Shown here: piece after piece, positions 1-7,821 of the stretch
Layout of the letters: each line of letters begins with the position of its first letter
Numbering within the stretch: position 1 is the stretch's first letter
Source: Gammaproteobacteria bacterium UBA2679
GTDB taxonomy: Bacteria > Pseudomonadota > Gammaproteobacteria > Pseudomonadales > Oleiphilaceae
Direction: 5' to 3'
DNA length: 16,851 nucleotides
NCBI GenBank assembly: GCA_002354735.1
Contig: DEMD01000009.1
Span: forward strand, 145,728-162,578
Program-made: the position numbers and the translations under genes
The notes under the pieces: model-generated
Databases searched by the model: none
Seen by the model: the letters and a program-made list of their open reading frames with translations, nothing else
Told to the model about the DNA's origin: nothing

Positions 1-36
1 GGCGTTGGCGTTGGCGTTGGCGTCGGCGTCGGCGTC
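1..36. repeat. Hexanucleotide tandem repeat (GGCGTY), at least six units
   Basis: Three GGCGTT units are followed by three GGCGTC units, and the array is cut by the window edge, so its true length is unknown. Read on the minus strand it encodes Thr-Pro dipeptides. The unit is a multiple of three, so slippage would change linker length without breaking the frame. Confidence 0.9.
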
Positions 37-395
37 GCTACCGGTGGTTTAGGACTACCACCAACACTATTGCTGCCACCCGAGGTCGAATCGCTGTCCG
101 AGGTCTGATGACCTGAATAGCCAGGCCCGGCACCACCACCCCCACTCGTTGTAGGTCTTACCGCATTGTCTACGCCACCAGTTTCGAGCGAGGTCGGCTC
201 GGTGCCAGTTTCGGCTGAGACATCGTAGAGCTCTCCACCAGCGCTTTCGTCGACAGCTTCTGTTGCCGGAAGGACTTGTGAGCCGATCTCAGCCGAGGCG
301 TTGCCCCCGCCGGATGACTCGCTACCGCAGGCGGAGAGTAAGGTGACAAGACAAGCGAGGACGGCCGCAGGGGCGCGTGAGACGAGAGTATTCAA
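1..395 (-). CDS. Lipoprotein with Thr-Pro repeat linker, N-terminal part (runs off the left edge)
   Basis: About 131 codons read from a TTG start at 395; no in-frame ATG or GTG lies upstream within the intergenic region, and an AAAGGGA Shine-Dalgarno-like stretch sits about 7-11 bases before the TTG. The N-terminus has an Arg at residue 7, a hydrophobic stretch, and a lipobox Leu-Ser-Ala-Cys with Cys23, so it should be a lipid-anchored envelope protein; Gly-Ser at +2/+3 predicts outer-membrane sorting. After the anchor the chain is low complexity, rich in Gly, Ser, Thr and Glu, and ends at the edge in alternating Thr-Pro residues, a typical extended linker. The folded domain that would identify the protein lies outside the window. 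A second, weaker lipobox-like cysteine is at residue 15. No function can be assigned. The open frame, lipobox and SD together make the gene convincing despite the rare start codon. Confidence 0.75.
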   Translation of the reverse strand, partial: MNTLVSRAPAAVLACLVTLLSACGSESSGGGNASAEIGSQVLPATEAVDESAGGELYDVSAETGTEPTSLETGGVDNAVRPTTSGGGGAGPGYSGHQTSDSDSTSGGSNSVGGSPKPPVATPTPTPTPTPT

Positions 396-529
396 GATTG
401 CTATCCCTTTCTGATTGAAGCGAATTCTTCGATCGGGTAAAGCAAACTCTTGGCGGCTGTCTCTACCTTGCGCCGCATGTTAATTGAACAGACGCGGCAG
501 GCGCATAGGCCAGACGGCTCAAATTTCGA
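396..529. other. Intergenic region between RNA methyltransferase and lipoprotein genes
   Basis: These 134 bases separate two minus-strand genes. I see no hairpin followed by a T-run that would end the upstream transcript, and no strong -35/-10 pair for the lipoprotein, so whether the lipoprotein is cotranscribed with the genes upstream is open. Confidence 0.4.
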
Positions 530-1264
530 TCAGCTGTCGCTTCGGTGAAGCTCGTAGACCGCCATGTTGACGGCAGAGGCCAGATTGAGCGATTCCACCA
601 CAGCAGCGCCTGGGATGGTGTAGCGGTGGGCATTCAGCACGCTCAGGGCCTCAGAGGGAACGCCCCGGGCTTCGTTGCCGAACAGATAGCAATCGTGGTC
701 CGTGAAGCTCGAAACACTTATGGGGTCACCGCCCATGTCCAGACAGGCGGTCCGCTGATAACGACTAACGAGCGAGTCCGGGCTCACTTCAGTTTCTACC
801 GGCACATGAAAGATGGCGCCCATGCTGGCGCGCACTACCTTCGGGTTGTAGGGGTCGACACTGCCAGGACTGAGTAGACATCGCATGCCGCCAAACCACG
901 CCAAGGTACGCAGAATAGTGCCGAGATTGCCTGGGTCCTGTACCTCGTGCAGGTAGATGGCTTTTTCGCTCGCTTCCGAAGCCTCAGCAGCAGCCGTCGG
1001 CATTGGTACAACAGCGAGGATGCCTTGCGGCGTCTTGGTGTCCGATAACTGTGCCATCTGCCGATCACTGATCAGATGGCGGGGCCAGGGACTAACCCAG
1101 CTCTCGTAGGCACTGGTGACAAAGAGCTCGGCCTGCTGCCAGTGAGGGTTGCCGGCAGCAGCTTTTTCAAGCTCCAACACCAGATGCTCACCTTCGACCA
1201 GAAAGTACCCGAGTGACTGACGGTACTTCTTCTGATGAAGCTTCTTGACCTCATCCAGCTTCAC
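530..1264 (-). CDS. TrmH/SpoU-family RNA 2'-O-methyltransferase
   Basis: A 244-residue protein of the SPOUT (SpoU/TrmH) family, expected to transfer a methyl group from S-adenosylmethionine to a ribose 2'-OH in rRNA or tRNA. The three family motifs are present in order: motif 1 near residues 105-124 with Asn113 and Arg119, motif 2 around 194-203 (LFGNEARGVP), and motif 3 around 217-238 with Ser225-Leu226-Asn227, which together form the trefoil-knot cofactor site. The N-terminal 90 residues resemble the substrate-binding domain seen in RlmB/TsnR-like members. The start is GTG at 1264, overlapping the upstream gene's stop as GTGA, with GGA about 8 bases upstream; this indicates translational coupling to the FAD protein. 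The exact modified nucleotide cannot be told from the sequence. Confidence 0.9.
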   Translation of the reverse strand: MKLDEVKKLHQKKYRQSLGYFLVEGEHLVLELEKAAAGNPHWQQAELFVTSAYESWVSPWPRHLISDRQMAQLSDTKTPQGILAVVPMPTAAAEASEASEKAIYLHEVQDPGNLGTILRTLAWFGGMRCLLSPGSVDPYNPKVVRASMGAIFHVPVETEVSPDSLVSRYQRTACLDMGGDPISVSSFTDHDCYLFGNEARGVPSEALSVLNAHRYTIPGAAVVESLNLASAVNMAVYELHRSDS

Positions 1265-2922
1265 AGGCTTGTTCCGGTTTGGCGCGCTGTCCTGGCGCTT
1301 GCCGTCTTAACCAGATCGGCCACCATCGCCGTAGCAACCGCCTCCGCCACCTTGATGCCATCAACGCCGGCAGAGAGAATTCCCCCGGCATAGCCCGCGC
1401 CCTCACCGGCTGGATACAGGCCACGGGTATTCAGGCTTTGCAGGCTGTCTCGATCGCGGGTTATTCGAACCGGTGAAGAGGTCCGCGTTTCGACGCCAGT
1501 CAGCAGCGCATCTGCACGGTCGAAACCCCGCATCTGTCGCCCGAAGGCCGGCAAAGCTTCACGAATAGCTTCAATTGCGTAGCCAGGCAATGATGGTGCG
1601 AGATCGCCGAGGCGAATGCCCGGCTTGTAGGACGGCACCACTTCACCAAGCTGTTCCGATGGTCTGCCGGCAATGAAGTCACCGACCAGCTGAGCTGGTG
1701 CACAATAGTCGCTGCCCCCCAGCTCGTAGGCTCTCGATTCCAGCTGCTCCTGCAACACTACGCCGGCCAGCGCATCGCCAGGGAAATCCTCTTGCGGGTC
1801 GATATTCACCACGATGCCCGAATTGGCATTGCGCTCATTTCGCGAATACTGGCTCATCCCGTTGGTGACGACCCTGCCCGGCTCAGAGGTTGCCGCCACC
1901 ACGGTGCCACCCGGGCACATGCAGAAGCTGTAGACCGCACGCCCGTTGCTGGCGTGGTAGACGAGCTTATAATCGGCTGCGCCCAATGCTGGATGCCCAG
2001 CATATTTCCCAAGGCGGGCGTGGTCGACCAGACCCTGCGGATGTTCGATCCGGAAGCCGATGGCAAAGGGTTTCGCCTCGAGAAACACGCCGCGCTGGTG
2101 CAGCATCCGAAAGGTATCGCGCGCGCTATGACCGAGCGCCATCACCACATGAGCGCTCATCAGGCGCTCACCACTGGCAAGTTCAACGCCCCGCACCTGC
2201 CCCTCTTCCAGCAAGAGATCGGTAACCTTGTGCTCGAAGCGGATTTCACCACCAAGACTGATGATTTCCTCGCGCATCCTGGATACGACGCCCGTGAGAC
2301 GAAAGGTACCGATATGCGGCTTGCTGACGAACAGGATCTCTTCCGGGGCACCAGCCTTGACGAACTCAGCCATGACCTTGCGGCCGTAGAATTTAGGATC
2401 CTTGATCTGGCTGTAAAGTTTTCCATCAGAGAACAGACCGGCCCCACCCTCGCCAAACTGTACGTTGGACTCCGGAGAAAGCTTCTTGTTCCGCCACAGG
2501 GCCCAGGTGTCCTTGGTCCGTCGACGAACGTCCTTGCCACGCTCCAACACAATAGGACGGAATCCCATCTGCGCCAGCAGCAGGGCTGCAAACAGACCAC
2601 ATGGCCCAAGTCCCACGATGATAGGCCGCTCTGACAGCTCAGCCGGCGCCTCAGCGACCGGGTAGTAAGCGGTGTCTGGCGCCGGGCGAACATGGGTATC
2701 ACCAGCAAATCGCTCGAGTACCGCGGCTTCGTCCTGAACAGCCAGATCGATAATGTAGACGAACTTGATTTCGCTGTTCTTCTTGCGGGCATCGTAGCTG
2801 CGTTTGAACACGGTAAACTGCAGCAGTTCGGCATCACGAAGTTGCAGGCGCTGTATGATAGCGGCGCGCAATGCCTGCTCCGGATGATCAAGGGGTAATG
2901 CCAGTTCAGTAAGGCGAATCAT
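1261..2922 (-). CDS. FAD-dependent oxidoreductase, COG2509 type
   Basis: A 553-residue predicted flavoprotein. An N-terminal domain of about 95 residues, typical of this family, precedes a Rossmann nucleotide-binding motif at about residues 102-128 (IVGLGPCG, ending in a Leu-Glu-Arg whose Glu127 should bind the FAD ribose). Near the C-terminus the stretch GLYPAGEGAGYAGGI matches the second conserved FAD-contact motif of the family. The substrate is not established for these proteins. The open frame extends upstream to 3132, but that would run across the divergent promoters and into rlmE; the ATG at 2922 has AGGA about 7 bases upstream and begins the conserved sequence, so I start there. It is the first gene of a two-gene minus-strand operon with the SpoU methyltransferase, overlapping it by 4 bases. 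Confidence 0.88.
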   Translation of the reverse strand: MIRLTELALPLDHPEQALRAAIIQRLQLRDAELLQFTVFKRSYDARKKNSEIKFVYIIDLAVQDEAAVLERFAGDTHVRPAPDTAYYPVAEAPAELSERPIIVGLGPCGLFAALLLAQMGFRPIVLERGKDVRRRTKDTWALWRNKKLSPESNVQFGEGGAGLFSDGKLYSQIKDPKFYGRKVMAEFVKAGAPEEILFVSKPHIGTFRLTGVVSRMREEIISLGGEIRFEHKVTDLLLEEGQVRGVELASGERLMSAHVVMALGHSARDTFRMLHQRGVFLEAKPFAIGFRIEHPQGLVDHARLGKYAGHPALGAADYKLVYHASNGRAVYSFCMCPGGTVVAATSEPGRVVTNGMSQYSRNERNANSGIVVNIDPQEDFPGDALAGVVLQEQLESRAYELGGSDYCAPAQLVGDFIAGRPSEQLGEVVPSYKPGIRLGDLAPSLPGYAIEAIREALPAFGRQMRGFDRADALLTGVETRTSSPVRITRDRDSLQSLNTRGLYPAGEGAGYAGGILSAGVDGIKVAEAVATAMVADLVKTASARTARQTGTSL

Positions 2923-2979
2923 GATTGGTCCTGGCGGCTGAACAATGGTTCGGCTGCTCGCTGTTCGAAAAGTGCGCCC

Positions 2980-3008
2980 ATTGTACTGTCGTGTTGCATG
3001 CTTGTCAG
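2980..3008 (-). promoter_or_regulatory. Predicted sigma70 promoter for the FAD protein/methyltransferase operon
   Basis: On the minus strand a -35 hexamer CTGACA (3003-3008) is separated by exactly 17 bp from a -10 hexamer TACAAT (2980-2985). Transcription would begin about 50 bases ahead of the ATG at 2922. Match to consensus is 5/6 at each box. Confidence 0.6.
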
Positions 3009-3023
3009 GTTGCCAGCCAGCTT

Positions 3024-3052
3024 TTGCCGTAGCCGCTGCGGCGAAGTACAAT
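3024..3052 (+). promoter_or_regulatory. Predicted sigma70 promoter for rlmE-ltaE
   Basis: On the plus strand TTGCCG (3024-3029) and TACAAT (3047-3052) are spaced by 17 bp, giving a leader of about 27 bases before the rlmE ATG at 3086. The -35 box is weaker (4/6). Together with the minus-strand promoter this makes a compact divergent promoter region. Confidence 0.55.
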
Positions 3053-3085
3053 GCGGCCTTTCCCGCAGTGAGCAACAGATACACC

Positions 3086-3709
3086 ATGGCACGTTCCAAA
3101 AGCAGCAAGCGCTGGCTCGATGAGCACGTCAACGACCCCTTCGTGAAGCAGGCGCAGCTGGATGGCTACCGCTCCCGTGCCAGTTACAAACTTCTTGAAA
3201 TCAACGACAAGGACCGTTTGATCCAGCCCAACGCACTGGTGGTCGATCTCGGCTCGGCGCCCGGTGGCTGGTCACAGGTTTCCGCCAAGCTGGTTGGCCA
3301 CAACGGTAGAGTGGTGGCCTCAGACATCCTGCCGATGGATGCACTTGCAGGCGTCGAGTTCATTCAAGGCGACTTCACCGAGCAAAACGTGTTCGACCAG
3401 ATCATGGCGACCTTGAATGGCGATCTTGCAGATGTCGTCATCTCCGACATGTCACCCAATATCAGTGGCGTGACCGTCGCCGACCAGGCCGCATCCATGT
3501 ACCTGCTGGAACTGGCGCTGGACATGGCTTCGCAGGTACTCAAGCCCAAGGGCAGCTTCGTTGCCAAGGTCTTCCATGGCGAGGGCTATGACGACTACAT
3601 CAAGTCCGTGCGTGAAGTCTTCGACAAGGTCGTGATTCGCAAACCGGACTCCTCCCGTTCGAGATCACGGGAAGTCTACCTGGTTGCAAAGGGATTCAAG
3701 GGCGCATGA
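3086..3709 (+). CDS. rlmE: 23S rRNA (uridine-2'-O)-methyltransferase RlmE (FtsJ/RrmJ)
   Basis: A 207-residue SAM-dependent methyltransferase, close to the 209 residues of the E. coli enzyme, which methylates U2552 in the 23S rRNA A loop late in 50S assembly. The cofactor motif [13 protein letters not shown] is at about residues 52-64. The catalytic K-D-K-E tetrad is complete: Lys35 (ASYKLLEI), Asp121 (ISDMSPN), Lys161 (VAKVF) and Glu196 (SREVYL). The open frame begins earlier, at 2945, but the ATG at 3086 begins the conserved [10 protein letters not shown] sequence and lies downstream of the predicted promoter. Its stop overlaps the ltaE start. Odd point: in E. coli and Pseudomonas rlmE is normally followed by ftsH, yet here a threonine aldolase follows, so a relocated or second copy is possible. 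Confidence 0.9.
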   Translation: MARSKSSKRWLDEHVNDPFVKQAQLDGYRSRASYKLLEINDKDRLIQPNALVVDLGSAPGGWSQVSAKLVGHNGRVVASDILPMDALAGVEFIQGDFTEQNVFDQIMATLNGDLADVVISDMSPNISGVTVADQAASMYLLELALDMASQVLKPKGSFVAKVFHGEGYDDYIKSVREVFDKVVIRKPDSSRSRSREVYLVAKGFKGA

Positions 3710-4722
3710 TGATCGATTTCCGCAGCGATACCGTTACCCGTCCCACCGCCGAGATGCGTGCCGCCATGGCTAACGCGGAGGTCGGTGATGACGTCTATGG
3801 CGATGACCCTACGGTCAACAGTCTCCAGGCCTACGCAGCAGAGCGGCTAGGCTTCCAAGCGGCACTGTTCACGCCTACAGGCACGCAGGCGAACCTCTTG
3901 GCGATTATGAGCCACTGTGGCCGGGGCGACGAATATCTCTGCGGTCAATCCGCTCATAATTACCGCTACGAGGGCGGCGGCGCGGCCGTACTTGGCAGTG
4001 TTCAGCCTCAACCGATCGAAAATGAGCCCAATGGGTCGATCGATCTGGAAAAGGCGCGCAAGGCGATCAAGGCAGACGATTTCCACTTTGCGAGAACACG
4101 CCTGCTATCACTGGAAAACACGATTGGCGGCAAGGTCTTGTCAGTGGACTACCAGCGTCAGGCACGTGCGTTCTGCGATGAGCATCAGTTGCAGCTGCAT
4201 CTCGATGGCGCGCGCATCTTCAACGCTGCGGTTGCCACCGGTTGCGACATCACCGAGATCACTCGCTACTATGACTCTGTCAGCGTGTGTCTCTCCAAAG
4301 GACTCGGCGCACCTGTCGGCTCTCTACTACTGGGCAGTAAGGACTTCATAAACAGAGCTCTTCGGCTGCGCAAGATGTTGGGCGGCGGCATGCGCCAGGC
4401 TGGTATTCTGGCGGCTGCGGCGCGCATCGCACTTGAGCAGGGCCCGCTGCGCCTGCATGAGGATCATGCCAATGCGGCTTACCTGGCGGCTGGACTCGCT
4501 GAAATTCCCGCGCTTGACGTAGATCCGTCGCTCACCAAGACCAATATCGTGTACGCCCGATGTCGTAAGGGGCGGGCAAATGAACTTAAAAAAGCGCTGG
4601 CGGCTCAAGGGATCATCATTACAGCAGGTGACCCTATTCGCTTTGTGACGCATCTCGATGTAGACCGTAGCGCGGTGAATCAGTTGTTGGCGGCGATCGA
4701 GCGGTTCTATCGAGAGGGCTGA
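3706..4722 (+). CDS. ltaE: Low-specificity L-threonine aldolase
   Basis: A 338-residue PLP enzyme of fold type I that cleaves L-threonine and L-allo-threonine to glycine and acetaldehyde. The N-terminal [12 protein letters not shown] motif, the substrate-loop sequence [12 protein letters not shown], and [12 protein letters not shown] with the PLP-contacting Asp167 and Arg170 are all family hallmarks. The Schiff-base lysine is Lys198 in [14 protein letters not shown]. Length and motif order are normal. The start overlaps the rlmE stop; two consecutive ATGs (3706 and 3709) are possible and I use the first. Its 3' end overlaps the convergent DUF3010 gene by 16 bases. Confidence 0.93.
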   Translation: MMIDFRSDTVTRPTAEMRAAMANAEVGDDVYGDDPTVNSLQAYAAERLGFQAALFTPTGTQANLLAIMSHCGRGDEYLCGQSAHNYRYEGGGAAVLGSVQPQPIENEPNGSIDLEKARKAIKADDFHFARTRLLSLENTIGGKVLSVDYQRQARAFCDEHQLQLHLDGARIFNAAVATGCDITEITRYYDSVSVCLSKGLGAPVGSLLLGSKDFINRALRLRKMLGGGMRQAGILAAAARIALEQGPLRLHEDHANAAYLAAGLAEIPALDVDPSLTKTNIVYARCRKGRANELKKALAAQGIIITAGDPIRFVTHLDVDRSAVNQLLAAIERFYREG

Positions 4723-5165
4723 CCGGCGCCGGACACAGGCGTCATATGTGCAACATAGGCAGTGATAAAAGCCGTTTCCTGAAAAGCCTTCAAACCGGTG
4801 TCGGCAAACGGAATCGGCAAGGGCTGCGCGGACAGCGTGGACTTGATCAGCGCTGGGGGGATGAGCCTGACATCCAGCCCACTCAGATCGACAAGCTGGA
4901 TCGTCGCTTCGAGTTTGAAACTGATCGCGCCACCGGCAAATTTGCCCTTCGGCATTCGCTCCTTGATCGCAACTTCGCTCACCTTGTACTCGGTCATCAG
5001 CGCGGCGAACGCTGCCTGAAACTGTTTCAGATCCTCCCGCGTGTGGTTCTTGTTAAGGCTCAGCTTGCGGATCTTGCACTCAGGCAAGCTGAACTGTCCC
5101 CTCTCCAGATCCAAAAGGCACAGCACGGCCTCACTGCCAGTCAGTTCAACGCCACAGATAGTCAT
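4707..5165 (-). CDS. DUF3010 family protein
   Basis: A 152-residue protein that I recognise as a DUF3010 member from its opening (MTICGVELTGSEAVLCLLDL) and its length. The family has no established function. The first strands (GVEL...AVLCLL) and the Lys-Glu in VAIKERMPKGKFAGG are reminiscent of the RNase H-like/actin-like fold seen in RuvC-type proteins, but this is an impression only. No signal peptide or membrane segment is seen, so it should be cytoplasmic. The frame opens at 5204, but the ATG at 5165 has a good GGGAG six bases upstream and begins the conserved sequence. It is transcribed divergently from the lipoprotein operon and converges on ltaE. Confidence 0.82.
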   Translation of the reverse strand: MTICGVELTGSEAVLCLLDLERGQFSLPECKIRKLSLNKNHTREDLKQFQAAFAALMTEYKVSEVAIKERMPKGKFAGGAISFKLEATIQLVDLSGLDVRLIPPALIKSTLSAQPLPIPFADTGLKAFQETAFITAYVAHMTPVSGAGQPSR

Positions 5166-5330
5166 ATAAGTCTCCCAGATCCACTTACCCTTTAGCGCGA
5201 ACAACTGCCCGATTACAGCAACTTCCGCTGCGCCTGATACTGTATTGGTTTTTCCCGCCTCGCCGCCAGCCCTGAATTAGCCTAATCTAGACTCAACATG
5301 TTCGGAACAAACAATAGGAGCACCGTGCGT
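5166..5330. promoter_or_regulatory. Divergent intergenic region: DUF3010 / lipoprotein operon
   Basis: About 165 bases hold the start signals for both directions. AGGAG at 5316-5320 serves the lipoprotein operon. I could not find a convincing -35/-10 pair in either direction, so the promoters may be weak, activator-dependent or use another sigma factor. Confidence 0.4.
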
Positions 5331-5885
5331 ATGTTGAACCGTTCACTGTCTGCCGCCATGATCTTCTCGGTCGTGGCTGGCCTTGCTGCCTGCAGCGGCA
5401 AAGAAACCATCGAAAGTGATATGGGCATGTCAGATGCGCCTGATTGGGTCAATGAAGGGACGCAGGCCGTCGATGATGATGACGGTCGCTATATTCAAGG
5501 CGTAGCGTACGCTCCACCGCTGAATGATCAATCGTTGCAGACATCCACTGCCGATGGTCGCGCCCGAGCCGAGGTGGCCCGTGTGGTCGCAAGCTATGTC
5601 GAGAGCACGCTGAACGACTATACCGCCAGCACTGGCGATACAGCAGTGGCCAATATCGAGCAGACAGTCACGAACTCGACACGAACCGCGCTGAACGGTG
5701 CGAAAATCAAAGGTCGCTGGAAAGACGAAGACACCGGCAATATCTATTCCTTCGCGGAAATGGATATGGAAGCGCTGGATGATTCGATCACAGCAGCCGG
5801 CAAACTCTCCGAGAACTTCAAGAACTACTATTCCAATAACGCCAATGCCAACTTCGAACGCTTCGTGAAAGGAAACGATCAATGA
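5331..5885 (+). CDS. LPP20-family lipoprotein, first gene of the lipoprotein operon
   Basis: A 184-residue predicted outer-membrane lipoprotein. The signal peptide ends in a lipobox Leu-Ala-Ala-Cys at Cys21, followed by Ser-Gly. The mature part has features of the LPP20 fold: an APDWVNEG start, a Gly-containing strand (RYIQGVAYAPP), then a long helix rich in Ala and Arg (DGRARAEVARVVASYVES), and a late strand IYSFAEMDMEAL. LPP20 domains occur in lipoproteins of unknown biochemical role, including flagellum-linked FlgP. Start choice: AGGAG at 5316-5320 lies 10 bases before ATG 5331 and 4 bases before an in-frame GTG at 5325; the open frame also reaches an ATG at 5298 that lacks a Shine-Dalgarno. 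I prefer 5331. It overlaps the next gene by ATGA. Confidence 0.85.
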   Translation: MLNRSLSAAMIFSVVAGLAACSGKETIESDMGMSDAPDWVNEGTQAVDDDDGRYIQGVAYAPPLNDQSLQTSTADGRARAEVARVVASYVESTLNDYTASTGDTAVANIEQTVTNSTRTALNGAKIKGRWKDEDTGNIYSFAEMDMEALDDSITAAGKLSENFKNYYSNNANANFERFVKGNDQ

Positions 5886-6469
5886 AAATCTGGTGTATTG
5901 TTTTCGCAGCCCTGCTGTTCAACGGGTGCAGCACGTCGGTTGAGCGGGTAGACACGAATACGACAATCGACCTCAACGGTGCCTGGAATGATGCCGATTC
6001 ACGCATGGTTGCCCAGGAAATGGTTCAGGACGCCCTCTCCCGCCCCTGGATCAGTGATTTTACTGGTCGGACCGGCCAAAGACCTGCGGTGATCGTGGGT
6101 ACAGTTCGCAACCTGAGCCACGAACACATCAACGTAAAGACCTTTGTAGCGGATATGGAGCGCGAACTCATCAACTCCGGTCGCGTGGACTTTGTGGCAT
6201 CGAGAGACGAGCGTGGCGAGATCCGGGATGAGCGTATCGATCAGGACCTGAATGCCCGTGAGGAAACTCGCAAGGCTGCCGGTCAGGAGCTAGGCGCTGA
6301 CTTCATGCTCACGGGTCAGGTGAATACCATCATCGACGCTGAAGACAATGAGCAGGTTCGCTACTATCAAGTCGATCTCAACCTGATCAGCATGGCTGAC
6401 AACCGCAAGGTCTGGGCTGGACAGAAGAAGATCAAGAAGCTGGTCAAGAACGCGTCCATCCGCTACTAA
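5882..6469 (+). CDS. LpoB-like lipoprotein (penicillin-binding protein activator family)
   Basis: A 195-residue lipoprotein that resembles LpoB. In E. coli LpoB is an outer-membrane lipoprotein that reaches through the peptidoglycan to activate PBP1B. The signal peptide is short, with the lipid-anchor Cys at residue 16 in Phe-Asn-Gly-Cys, a less usual lipobox. The family-like core is visible: TTIDLNGAWND near residue 27, PAVIVGTVRNLSHEHINVKTF at about 63-83 (the first half quoted is the conserved strand), ERELINSGRVDFV, and GADFMLTGQVNTI around 138. Pseudomonads are reported to use LpoP to activate PBP1b, so this may be a paralogue with another partner; I give no gene symbol. The start overlaps the previous stop by ATGA, so the two are coupled. 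Confidence 0.82.
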   Translation: MKIWCIVFAALLFNGCSTSVERVDTNTTIDLNGAWNDADSRMVAQEMVQDALSRPWISDFTGRTGQRPAVIVGTVRNLSHEHINVKTFVADMERELINSGRVDFVASRDERGEIRDERIDQDLNAREETRKAAGQELGADFMLTGQVNTIIDAEDNEQVRYYQVDLNLISMADNRKVWAGQKKIKKLVKNASIRY

Positions 6470-6492
6470 TCCGCCCAAAGGTGACGCACTGG

Positions 6493-7821
6493 ATGGGTGT
6501 GCTCAGGATTCTGGCAGCTCCGCTGCTGGGACTGTGTCTTGGCTTTCTTCAAGGCTGCACGTCCTGGCAGATCAACGAGCTGTCTAGCGCGCTCCCCTCG
6601 GCCGGTCCCGAGGTGACTCTCAAGAAACTCGAGGAGATCGATCCGTCCGATCGTGATCGCGCGCAATACCTGCTGAACCGCGGCACCCTGAAATTCTATA
6701 GTGGTGATCTCGATGGTAGCCGACAGGATCTCGAGCAGGCCAAGGCCATCATGTTTTCGCTGGACGCTCTCAGTGTGTCGGAAAACTTCGCTGCGCTGAC
6801 GACGAACGAAACGCTACGCAGTTATGCAGGCACGCCAAGTGAGCAGGTGCTCGTGCATGCCATGCTGGCACAGGGCTATCTGTTCAGCGGCAACCTGGAC
6901 GGCGCACGGGTCGAAATGCTGCAGGCGGATGTCACCATGAAGCGGCTCGGGGACGGCGACTCCCTGGGCGGGCAGTTGGCGAGCGTGCGCTTCCTGGCGG
7001 GACTGATCTACGAACTGAACGGCGAGCTCGATAACGCAATGATCAGCTATCGCAAGGCCTACGAGATTATCAAGGCACGAGGCACCTCGGTGCCAGAGGC
7101 ACTCGCTACCAGCTTGCTGAACGTCAGCTCGCGGCTTAATAACGACGAAGAGTACGACAAGTACAGCAGCGAATTTGGTCGAAAGGCGGTATTGCCCAAG
7201 GCAGACGAAGGCGAATGGATTGTGTACTACCATGACGGGGTGGTTTCTAACAAGAAAGAGGCCCGCCTCTCGGTATTCGAGCCAAAACTGAAGACTCTGA
7301 TCAGCGTGGTCATGCCTGACTACCCGCCTTCGCGCTACTATCCAAGACATCTTTCGATCAAGCTACAGAATAGCCATCAGCAAATGCGTACCGAGGTCAT
7401 AGAACTGATCGAAGCCCGGGCTCGCGAAGATCTCGCTGACAACAATGCCAAGGCGATGGCCGCCGCCACCTTGCGCGCTGTCGCTAAATTTCAGATGGTA
7501 AAGGAAGCCCAGAAAAGCGGCGGCGACCTGGGCGGCCTACTAGCCAATATTGCCGGGGTGCTTTCAGAGCAGGCGGATGTGCGAAGCTGGAATATGCTGC
7601 CGTCATCCATCCAGGTCGCGCGATTGGTGGCGCCTCTCAACGCTCCACTGCAGATTCCAGGAAAAAATATCGAGCTGCCAGCGCTGAATGAAATTGGCGC
7701 TGCTCCGAAGAAAACAAGACGCTACGGTGTTGCATCCGCAAACAGCCTGAATAGCCAAGTGCTCAGTTACCCGCCTCAGAAGAGGCCTGAACCAGTCGAA
7801 GGACAGCCGAATGAACAATAA
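6493..7821 (+). CDS. COG3014-family lipoprotein with TPR-like repeats
   Basis: A 442-residue predicted lipoprotein with lipobox Leu-Gln-Gly-Cys at Cys22. After the anchor come several helical-pair segments with TPR character: YLLNRGTLKFYSGDLDGSRQ, then AQGYLFSGNLDGARVEM, then LAGLIYELNGELDNAMISYR. A middle region (about residues 240-310) looks beta-rich, and the C-terminus is a charged, proline-rich tail. I recognise it as COG3014, a family commonly found beside LpoB-like and LPP20 genes; its function is unknown. TPR-like repeats suggest a protein-binding scaffold (inference). A GTG at 6481 opens the frame, but AAAGGTGA there is a Shine-Dalgarno for the ATG at 6493, eight bases downstream, so I start at 6493. 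It overlaps the next gene by 11 bases. Confidence 0.82.
   Translation: MGVLRILAAPLLGLCLGFLQGCTSWQINELSSALPSAGPEVTLKKLEEIDPSDRDRAQYLLNRGTLKFYSGDLDGSRQDLEQAKAIMFSLDALSVSENFAALTTNETLRSYAGTPSEQVLVHAMLAQGYLFSGNLDGARVEMLQADVTMKRLGDGDSLGGQLASVRFLAGLIYELNGELDNAMISYRKAYEIIKARGTSVPEALATSLLNVSSRLNNDEEYDKYSSEFGRKAVLPKADEGEWIVYYHDGVVSNKKEARLSVFEPKLKTLISVVMPDYPPSRYYPRHLSIKLQNSHQQMRTEVIELIEARAREDLADNNAKAMAAATLRAVAKFQMVKEAQKSGGDLGGLLANIAGVLSEQADVRSWNMLPSSIQVARLVAPLNAPLQIPGKNIELPALNEIGAAPKKTRRYGVASANSLNSQVLSYPPQKRPEPVEGQPNEQ

Noticed and set aside
1792..2634. Plus-strand open frame of 280 codons
   Set aside because: It lies wholly antisense to the FAD protein gene, has no recognisable domain, and its composition is that expected of a GC-rich shadow frame.
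2923..3132. N-terminal extension of the FAD protein to 3132
   Set aside because: It would run across two well-formed divergent promoters and into rlmE coding sequence; the ATG at 2922 has a Shine-Dalgarno and begins the conserved family sequence.
6481..6492. GTG at 6481 as start of the COG3014 protein
   Set aside because: The GTG sits inside AAAGGTGA, which is the likely Shine-Dalgarno for the ATG at 6493; starting at the ATG also gives a more ordinary signal peptide.
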